DNA of 11,997 bases, from the NCBI GenBank assembly GCA_964502525.1, contig CAZCXH010000158.1, positions 1 through 11,997 of the forward strand, given 5' to 3'. Shown here piece by piece: positions 1-5,266 of the stretch (position 1 is its first letter; each line of letters begins with the position of its first letter). Position numbers and translations under genes: made by a program. The notes under the pieces are model-generated. The model had not been told where the DNA came from, made no database searches, and saw only the letters and a list, made by a program, of their open reading frames with translations. The stretch comes from DATLYB01 sp964502525. GTDB taxonomy: Bacteria; Bacteroidota; Bacteroidia; Chitinophagales; CAIOSU01.

Positions 1-63
1 GCGACCTTTTGGTAGAAAATATTCTCGTCAAAATATTCAAGCCCCAGCGGGGCGACCTTTTTT
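1..63 (+). repeat. Two tandem copies of a palindrome-headed interspersed repeat
   Basis: The string GCGACCTTTT occurs at 1-10 and again at 52-61. The second copy is preceded by the palindrome GCCCCAGCGGGGC (41-53). The first copy continues into GGTAGAAAAT, and its palindromic head is cut off by the window edge. The same layout (palindrome, then GAC-N-TT, sometimes then TGGTAGAAA) recurs at 4906-5003. Short repeats of this kind are familiar between genes in Bacteroidota. The function is unknown, and no coding potential is visible. Confidence 0.6.
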
Positions 64-93
64 ATCAATTTGCTTATTCCGAGCTCAGTTGAT

Positions 94-150
94 AATCACA
101 GATTTCGTCCGTGTAAATCATATTGATCAGCGTCATCTGCGTTCTATTCC
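94..150 (+). repeat. Degenerate intergenic repeat, copy A
   Basis: This stretch shares the ordered blocks CACAGAT, GATCAGCG and GCGTTCTATT (139-148) with 9916-9971. The spacing between blocks differs, so these look like decayed copies of one interspersed element and not a recent duplication. The rest of the gap up to surE (151-251) is A/C-rich, and I see nothing recognisable in it. Confidence 0.35.
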
Positions 151-251
151 TAATTTTAAACAGTCTCTAAGAAATCAACGCGCCATCTTCGCTTCAAGGG
201 TGCAAAATCCAAATACAACACACAAAACCCAACACTCAACACCGAAAATGC

Positions 252-1019
252 CTACCACTCCCACTTCTTCTGCATGTAATCTATGGCATGTTGCGCGGTG
301 AGGTCAAACTGCACGGGAACCACCGAAATATAGCCCTCGCGCAGCGCCCACTCATCGGTATCTTCCGAATGGTCGCACGCCACAAACTTGCCGGTGAGCC
401 AGTAATATTTATTTCCGCGCGGGTCAATGCGCTCGTCATAATCCTCCTCCCACTTGGCGTTTGCCTGGCGGCACACCCTGATGCCTTTTATTTCACGAAG
501 CGGCAAGCGCGGAATGTTCACGTTGAGCAGGGTGCCCGCGGGCAGCCCGTTTTTCAGCAGGCTGCGCGAGAGGATGGCGGCATAATGTTTTGATGCGGTG
601 AAATCCGCTTCAAACGTATAATCGAGCAGCGAGAAGCCGATGGCGGGAATGCTTTCTATGCAAGCCTCCACCGCTGCCGACATCGTGCCGGAGTAGATCA
701 CATTGATGCTCGAATTGGAACCGTGGTTCACTCCCGACACGCACAGGTCGGGGTTGCGGTAAAGTATTTTGTCTTTCGCCAGCTTCACGCAGTCAACGGG
801 CGTGCCCGAACATTGGTAGGCCTCAATATCACCGAATAAACCCACCTTCTCGATGCGCAATGGGTCGCCAATAGTAATGGCATGCCCCATGCCCGATTGA
901 GGTTTGTCGGGCGCAACCACCACCACCTGGCCGATGTCCTTCATCGCCTCCACCAGCGCGCGCAAGCCGGGTGCTGAAACGCCATCATCATTAGTGACGA
1001 GAATGGTGGGATTGCTCAT
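252..1019 (-). CDS. surE: 5'/3'-nucleotidase SurE
   Basis: SurE is a metal-dependent phosphatase that removes phosphate from nucleoside 5'- and 3'-monophosphates in the cytoplasm. It is tied to nucleotide salvage and stationary-phase survival. The 255 residues match the family length. The N-terminal motif TNDDG (residues 9-13) gives the metal ligands D11 and D12. S42 in PQSGMGHA and N98 in SGVNHGSN complete the metal site expected from the E. coli enzyme, and YSGTMSAAVEA near 109-119 is also family-typical. The start is the ATG at 1019, which places TNDDG where it should be. Just upstream on the minus strand, TTTACTTTGC (1031-1040) resembles a Bacteroidota -7 box, which would give a very short leader, but no clear -33 box is seen. 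No neighbour suggests an operon. Confidence 0.96.
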   Translation of the reverse strand: MSNPTILVTNDDGVSAPGLRALVEAMKDIGQVVVVAPDKPQSGMGHAITIGDPLRIEKVGLFGDIEAYQCSGTPVDCVKLAKDKILYRNPDLCVSGVNHGSNSSINVIYSGTMSAAVEACIESIPAIGFSLLDYTFEADFTASKHYAAILSRSLLKNGLPAGTLLNVNIPRLPLREIKGIRVCRQANAKWEEDYDERIDPRGNKYYWLTGKFVACDHSEDTDEWALREGYISVVPVQFDLTAQHAIDYMQKKWEW

Positions 1020-1180
1020 TGATGAATGGCGGCAAAGTAAATGTTTTTTCGGCAGGTCGCTGTTTCGTCATGTTGAGTTGTTGAGTTCCCCTACCTTTCA
1101 GGCATTCCTGTTGCAAATGAGGTTCGGATGATCATACACCCACTAAACCTCCTGGTGCAGTGTCAAGCGCTTTATGTCAG

Positions 1181-1420
1181 GTAAAAGGTTTACGGTTTGC
1201 ATGTTTCCTGTTTACCGTTAGTCTTTTCACAAAAACCGTAAACGTGTAAGCCGTAAACAGGGAACGAAAGAAACCGGCAAAACTGGATTGACGTTGCACC
1301 AGACGGATTTTGCCTGAGCGCATGCTTCCCCCCTTGAGGGAGAACACAGGGGGTGATTGCAAAAAAAGGCAACAGGCAAATTGCCCTTTGCAATTTGCCT
1401 ATTGCACTTTGCCTGTTTCA
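1181..1420. repeat. Gap between surE and 1523 gene with two inverted-repeat systems
   Basis: The 500-base gap (1020-1522) has no convincing gene. GTTTACGGTTT (1188-1198) faces its exact complement AAACCGTAAAC (1233-1243). Further CGTAAAC and GTTTACCG pieces lie between and beyond. The same 11-base pair of arms recurs at 10032-10071. A second system has GGCAAATTGC (1375-1384) pairing perfectly with 1390-1399 across a 5-base loop, and AACAGGCAAA (1371-1380) pairing perfectly with 1408-1417. A CCCCCC...GGGGG stretch (about 1328-1353) separates the two. An 8-base tandem GTTGAGTT lies at 1072-1087. Confidence 0.6.
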
Positions 1421-1479
1421 TTGAGATGATTTCAATTTCTATATATTGTATTATGGTATTATTTATTTCTTACGCACGA

Positions 1480-1511
1480 TTTCCGAATTGCCAATAATAA
1501 CTGTAAATTAG
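1480..1511 (+). promoter_or_regulatory. Candidate Bacteroidota promoter for the 1523 gene
   Basis: TTTC (1480-1483) and TAAATTAG (1504-1511) are 20 bases apart. This fits the TTTG-(19-21)-TAnnTTTG layout with one mismatch in each box. The expected transcription start would leave only a few bases before the ATG at 1523. Confidence 0.4.
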
Positions 1512-1522
1512 CGGCAGCCTCT

Positions 1523-1888
1523 ATGCAGTCCTATAAGATTAATCTCATTAACTCCCTCGTTTTTATCATCTGCGGCATGATTGGGTTCATTTCGCACTAT
1601 GCCAGACTGGGCGATTATCAGCAGGCGACTTTAATCCCGTGCATCCTCGGCACGCTGCTGCTGGTGATGACTCCCCCGATGCGAAACGGCAACATCCTGA
1701 TCGGCAAGTTGGTGACTGCGCTTACGCTGTTCTTTGGAATTGTCGTGCTGGCAATCCTCATAACAAACGCGACCGGCAACAGCGTGACTGCGCGCAGAAT
1801 CATATTGCTTGCCATTATAGCGCTGAGCAGCTTTTCAAGCCTCGCCTGGTATCTGAATAACTGGATGGTGCAGAAAAAAAAGCGGTGA
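1523..1888 (+). CDS. Small four-helix integral membrane protein, function unknown
   Basis: I do not recognise this 121-residue protein. It holds four hydrophobic stretches: about residues 7-25 (NSLVFIICGMIGFISH), 36-50 (ATLIPCILGTLLLVM), 60-82 (GKLVTALTLFFGIVVLAILIT) and 93-113 (IILLAIIALSSFSSLAWYLN). It ends in a basic KKKR tail, which would face the cytoplasm by the positive-inside rule. There is no signal peptide and no charged residue inside the helices that would suggest a transporter or enzyme. The ATG at 1523 is chosen because the first helix starts soon after it and a candidate promoter lies just upstream. The gene ends 97 bases before anmK on the same strand, so co-transcription is possible but not shown. 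The gap contains a small inverted repeat (TGAAGT 1935-1940 with ACTTCA 1948-1953). Confidence 0.75.
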   Translation: MQSYKINLINSLVFIICGMIGFISHYARLGDYQQATLIPCILGTLLLVMTPPMRNGNILIGKLVTALTLFFGIVVLAILITNATGNSVTARRIILLAIIALSSFSSLAWYLNNWMVQKKKR

Positions 1889-1985
1889 TTCTTTTCTCCC
1901 CGGCATCATTCATCGTTCCTGCGAATAGAAAATGTGAAGTAACTTTAACTTCATCGTTTCCATTTATATTCTGAAATGAAGAGCT

Positions 1986-3095
1986 ATGAAAACATACAAG
2001 GTTATCGGGCTGATGTCGGGCACTTCCATGGATGGGCTGGATATAGCCTATTGCCGCATCAATGAAGATGCCGGCAAATGGTCTTACAATATTCTCAACG
2101 CGGAAACTGTTCCTTATCCCGTCAAGTGGAAACTGAGGCTGGAGCAATTAGTGCTGCAGAATGCCGTCACTTACATTAAGACGCATGCTTTTTTGGGGCA
2201 TTATTACGGAACAGAAGTAAAGGCTTTCATCGAGCGCAACAGGCTGGGAGACGAGATTGATTTTATCGCTTCGCACGGTCAAACTGTTTTTCACCAACCC
2301 GAAAACCGCTTCACCAGCCAGATTGGCGATGGTGCGGCAATCGCTGCAGTCACAGGATATCCGGTGATATGTGATTTCCGGGGCATTGATGTCGCGCTCG
2401 GAGGGCAAGGAACCCCGATCACACCCATCGCTGATAAATTATTTTTCTCCGAATATAAATACCTGCTGAATCTGGGGGGGATTTCAAACATCACCTGCCA
2501 CATCGGGGACAAATACATTGCGTTTGACATCACCCCTGTTAATATCATCCTCAACAAGCTTGCGAAAAATGCGGGGCGTGAGTATGATGAGGACGGCAAC
2601 ATGGCGCGCAGCGGATCGGTGAGCCACCTGCTGCTGGAGGAGCTGAACTCATCATGGTATTATGAAAAAGATTATCCGAAGTCCATGAGCGGAGGGTGGG
2701 TGAGCAAAGTAATGATGCCTGTTGTGTCGCATCATCAGATTCCAAATGAAGACAAGCTGAGAACCCTTTGCGAGCATATCGCCATCCAGATAAGCGCATC
2801 GTTAAAAAAAGTGATTGATAAAGAAGGTGTGAATATGTCAAAAGTTGATAAAATGCTTGTAACCGGTGGCGGGGCGCTGAACAAGTTCCTGATTGAACGC
2901 CTCAGCGATAAAGTGCCGGTGAGCGTGGTTGTTCCCGATGCGCAAACCGTTAATTTCAAAGAAGCCCTGATGATCGGACTGATGGGGGTTTTGCGCATCC
3001 GCAATGAAGTCAATTGCCTCAGCTCGGTCACCGGTGCCGAACGTGACAGTATTGGTGGAACAATCTACCAGGGACATAATAAAGGACAGTTCTAA
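1986..3095 (+). CDS. anmK: Anhydro-N-acetylmuramic acid kinase AnmK
   Basis: AnmK opens the 1,6-anhydro ring of anhydroMurNAc and phosphorylates it with ATP, giving MurNAc-6-phosphate for MurQ in peptidoglycan recycling. The 369 residues fit the family. The N-terminal phosphate loop GLMSGTSMDGLD is at residues 8-19. SHGQTVFH (96-103), GDGAAIA (114-120), GGQGTP (139-144), NLGGISN (162-168) and TGGGALN (293-299) follow in the expected order. The likely catalytic aspartate is D181 in AFDITPVN, aligned with the DTGPGN motif of the E. coli enzyme (catalytic D182); the residues after the Asp differ. The ATG at 1986 is the only start that keeps the phosphate loop near the N-terminus. No murQ, anhydromuropeptide permease or amidase gene is adjacent. 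The stop codon sits inside an inverted repeat. Confidence 0.96.
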   Translation: MKTYKVIGLMSGTSMDGLDIAYCRINEDAGKWSYNILNAETVPYPVKWKLRLEQLVLQNAVTYIKTHAFLGHYYGTEVKAFIERNRLGDEIDFIASHGQTVFHQPENRFTSQIGDGAAIAAVTGYPVICDFRGIDVALGGQGTPITPIADKLFFSEYKYLLNLGGISNITCHIGDKYIAFDITPVNIILNKLAKNAGREYDEDGNMARSGSVSHLLLEELNSSWYYEKDYPKSMSGGWVSKVMMPVVSHHQIPNEDKLRTLCEHIAIQISASLKKVIDKEGVNMSKVDKMLVTGGGALNKFLIERLSDKVPVSVVVPDAQTVNFKEALMIGLMGVLRIRNEVNCLSSVTGAERDSIGGTIYQGHNKGQF

Positions 3096-3157
3096 AAATT
3101 CTACCACTTACTGAAAGGGTGAGGCGATAAAAAGAGCAATTTTTAGAACTGCCCTTT
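3081..3157. repeat. 20-base inverted repeat spanning the anmK stop codon
   Basis: The arm at 3081-3100 (AAAGGACAGTTCTAAAAATT) pairs with 3138-3157, with 19 of 20 positions complementary and a 37-base loop. The stop codon TAA (3093-3095) lies in the left arm. No T-run follows either arm, so it is not a standard intrinsic terminator, though the transcript could fold into a long stem. AAAGGG at 3114-3119 in the loop could also pair with CCCTTT at 3152-3157, competing with the outer stem. Confidence 0.8.
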
Positions 3158-3441
3158 ACTAACGGGTGCATGAGGCTTCTCAGCGCTTCGAACAATTTTT
3201 CAACGTATCATCAATAATTATCCCGCAACTGTGAAAAACGTACCATGATCGGTCCGAAGGACTCCGGACTCCTTCGGAGGATATGCCATCGGGTACTATT
3301 TGGCACAAGTTCGGGAACCTCTTTGCCGATGATATAACGGACATGCGGCATGAAACTTCTTACCGCAGCGTATGTTTCAAAGCTGGGTTTTTCAGTTTAA
3401 ATCATACGTCTTTTTACCACTCTTTTTTAGCTGATTCCCTT
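3158..3441. other. Gene-free gap with one palindrome
   Basis: Between anmK and the 3506 gene I see no convincing gene. The 61-codon open frame at 3283-3468 has no promoter or family resemblance. The only clear structure is a near-perfect palindrome at 3253-3278: TCCGAAGGACTCC faces GGACTCCTTCGGA with one mismatch per arm. It is followed by GGATATGCCATCGGGTA (3279-3295), which loosely recalls the GAC-N-TT...GGTA tail of the repeat family at 1-63 and 4906-5003. Confidence 0.5.
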
Positions 3442-3473
3442 ATTGTATTCATTCCATTGCGCATGTAACATTG
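3442..3473 (+). promoter_or_regulatory. Candidate Bacteroidota promoter for the 3506 gene
   Basis: ATTG (3442-3445) and TAACATTG (3466-3473) are separated by 20 bases, matching TTTG-(19-21)-TAnnTTTG at three of four and five of six fixed positions. The predicted transcript starts near 3480, which supports translation from the ATG at 3506 and argues against the upstream in-frame ATG at 3443. Confidence 0.5.
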
Positions 3474-3505
3474 CAATAGTTCATTTAATCTTAAAACTAC
3501 CAGCC

Positions 3506-4540
3506 ATGAAAATCATCAACATCTTAGTCGGTATTCTGACGACAGTCGCCATGCCGATGCTGCCGGTTGCGCAGTCAGCAGCTCAAGGGAATGCAAAGTT
3601 TTATCAGGTAACGGGTGACCAAAAATTCCAGTTCACCTATTGGCAATCTGCGGGTGAACCCAAAGGAGTGGTTCACCCCGTTACGCCCAGAACGTTTTAC
3701 CTTGAAACAAGAAGGCTGGGGCTGATTCCTGATGATATCAGTTTCAATACTTTCCTCAAAATTCCCGTTTCGCAATTGCAGGCGATAACGGAATCCGGAC
3801 AAAAGGAAATCATCACTGCTATCAATAACCAGGGCCAAGTGAAAACAGTTAACCGGGAAAATTTAAGCGCCCAACCGGAACCGATGAGCGGGAATTTCAA
3901 TGTGCCGTCTGCTAACCAGGCAGGTGCCGATCCCGGGGATAAAATCGAACTTCCCATTGTGGCGACAGCGCCTCCAATAGAGCAAAACGGTTATGAAGTG
4001 ACAAACACAGCGGAAGCCGGGGTGGCGCGTTATTATGAGATGGGAAGGGAGATGCCCTGGATAATCAAGGTAATGCTGATGCCGGAAACGCTTTATAGTT
4101 ACGATAATGGTAATGGTCAGGAAGAAGCGGAAAAGGCTCAGGTCGTTGAAAAGACGCAAAAAGTGAAATATTTTGTAAGCGATCCTTACACTCATAAGGT
4201 GTTTCAGGATTTCACGCGGGTGCCGGCAGAAGCGTCTGTTCAGGGCGCTGCGTCAAACGAGGAAGAAAATGAATTAACAGACAAGAAGTCAAGACTGCTG
4301 ATTCTGTTAAATGAATTAATGGTTACTTGCCGGTCTGATGAAATTCGTGAAAAATACGGCAGGGTATTCCCGGCTATTGAAGGAAAACTTTATGGCACGT
4401 CCGATGCGGAACTGAATGAAATTCTCGCTGCTTTGGTAAACATGAAAGATGATTTTTTGTCCGCCTATAAAGCGAGAACAAATCAGGATGAAGTAAGCAA
4501 AATATTCGGTGAGTTGGAAGCAATGGCGTTTGGCAAATAG
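3506..4540 (+). CDS. Secreted protein of unknown function
   Basis: I do not recognise this 344-residue protein. It starts with a typical signal peptide: MKIINI, a hydrophobic core to about residue 20, then PVAQSAAQG, with likely cleavage after AQSAA or nearby. The mature part begins with an aromatic-rich segment (KFYQVTGDQKFQFTYW). A middle region rich in P, A, E and N (about residues 100-160) looks like a linker. The segment around 195-240 is charged (EEAEKAQVVEKTQKVKY). The last 90 residues look helical (KKSRLLILLNELM, then NEILAALVNMKDDFLSAY). It has no lipobox cysteine, no membrane helix after the signal and no obvious catalytic motif, so it is probably soluble in the periplasm. An in-frame ATG at 3443 would put 21 residues before the signal peptide and is rejected. 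The gene stands alone, with its own promoter, an AATCTTAAAA leader (3487-3496) and a strong terminator. Confidence 0.8.
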   Translation: MKIINILVGILTTVAMPMLPVAQSAAQGNAKFYQVTGDQKFQFTYWQSAGEPKGVVHPVTPRTFYLETRRLGLIPDDISFNTFLKIPVSQLQAITESGQKEIITAINNQGQVKTVNRENLSAQPEPMSGNFNVPSANQAGADPGDKIELPIVATAPPIEQNGYEVTNTAEAGVARYYEMGREMPWIIKVMLMPETLYSYDNGNGQEEAEKAQVVEKTQKVKYFVSDPYTHKVFQDFTRVPAEASVQGAASNEEENELTDKKSRLLILLNELMVTCRSDEIREKYGRVFPAIEGKLYGTSDAELNEILAALVNMKDDFLSAYKARTNQDEVSKIFGELEAMAFGK

Positions 4541-4573
4541 CAGGTTGAACCTTTAAACCCTTTCCATTTCCAC

Positions 4574-4615
4574 GGAAGGGCATCACGAATGGGTGCGTGG
4601 TGCCCTTCCTTTTTT
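4574..4615 (+). terminator. Strong intrinsic terminator of the 3506 gene
   Basis: GGAAGGGCATCACG (4574-4587) pairs with CGTGGTGCCCTTCC (4596-4609) over 14 bases with a single T-G wobble and an 8-base loop. Six T residues follow directly (4610-4615). The hairpin starts 34 bases after the stop codon at 4540. Confidence 0.9.
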
Positions 4616-4905
4616 ATGACACGCAAATGGATCCGGCAAGGCAGGCAAACCATCCTAAAAATATTCAGCGACAGGCGTTACGACCTCATCTCTGCCTCTT
4701 CCTAAGCATTCGATTTACGGGTACAACATCAACCCTCCCGCATGGGCCCGCATGGGGGGGTAAGGGGGCGGTGTGCTTCTCACTCCGAATTCCCGCCATC
4801 AAATTATTGAATTTGTTGTTTTGAAAATTTCCTCCGCTATACGGTTTGTTGAGCTATTTTAGTCTGCGGATTTGAGGTAGTAGCAGGATGATCCAAATTT
4901 CACAG

Positions 4906-4952
4906 AAGTCCCATAGGGACGATATTATAAAAATGTCGTCCCTATGGGACTT
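4906..4952. repeat. Palindromic repeat pair forming a 21-base hairpin
   Basis: A unit with head GTCCCATAGGGAC (4908-4920) and tail GATATT lies on the plus strand (4906-4926). An inverted copy with head GTCCCTATGGGAC (4938-4950) lies at 4932-4952. The two pair at 20 of 21 positions around a 5-base loop. Each head is also a near-palindrome by itself. This belongs to the same family as 1-63. Confidence 0.75.
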
Positions 4953-4971
4953 AAAAATGCTTTTTAATTTC

Positions 4972-5003
4972 ATTTCTACCATAATGTCGTGCCAATGGCA
5001 CTT
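4972..5003 (-). repeat. Third unit of the palindromic repeat family, with co-varying arms
   Basis: Read on the minus strand this is AAGTGCCATTGGCACGACAT followed by TATGGTAGAAAT. The tail matches copy 1 at the window start (GACCTTTTGGTAGAAAAT). Compared with the unit at 4932-4952, the palindrome changes from GTCCC...GGGAC to GTGCC...GGCAC, with a substitution in one arm balanced in the other so that pairing is kept. Confidence 0.7.
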
Positions 5004-5266
5004 AAAAAATGTACACATTTATCCCGTTCGCAGTATAACTCCTGCCCTTTGATCCTGCCTCACCCCCACCCCACTCTCCATGTGGCTTGCCTATGCACAC
5101 ATCTTTTTAGAATATCAGAGGACAAAGGTTTTGTCCTGCTTTCGTCTCAGCCTCACCCCCGCCCTCCGGTCAGACCAGAGGAGTCCGGGCTGATTTCTTT
5201 GATAAAAAAAAGTTAGCGTCATTGTTTTACTGCAAGGGCGGTCTTTGAATTTGTCGTGCGTCTCAA

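Larger units (their letters stand above)
4616..5266. other. 650-base gene-free region
   Basis: No open frame here has convincing codon use, a promoter or family resemblance. It holds a 10-base tandem duplication CCCGCATGGG (4737-4756) followed by G-runs. It also holds the palindromic repeats at 4906-5003, listed separately, and a small perfect hairpin AGGACAAA-GGT-TTTGTCCT (5119-5137). C-rich tracts follow (5151-5168). The kinase gene 5267-9157 ends here on the minus strand, but I see no standard terminator for it. Confidence 0.5.

Noticed and set aside
1177..1421. Three overlapping 61-67 codon frames on the minus strand between surE and the 1523 gene
   Set aside because: All run through the inverted-repeat block, and their apparent proteins are translations of GTTTACGG and GGCAA repeats.
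3283..3468. 61-codon open frame after anmK
   Set aside because: It begins beside a palindromic repeat, has no promoter or leader, and its composition does not look like a protein of this genome.
3443..3505. Upstream in-frame ATG extending the 3506 gene
   Set aside because: It would lie between the boxes of the best promoter candidate and would place 21 residues before a normal signal peptide. The ATG at 3506 fits the leader motif.
4597..4824. 75-codon open frame downstream of the 3506 gene
   Set aside because: It starts inside the terminator hairpin and contains the G-rich tandem duplication. It is most likely non-coding.
4906..5003. Possible CRISPR array from repeated palindromes
   Set aside because: The units are in mixed orientation, their spacing is irregular, the arms differ between units, and there are no spacers of even length or cas genes.
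5119..5137. Hairpin AGGACAAA-GGT-TTTGTCCT as terminator of the kinase gene
   Set aside because: On the minus strand no T-run follows the stem directly, and it lies 130 bases beyond the stop. It is noted only as a small hairpin.
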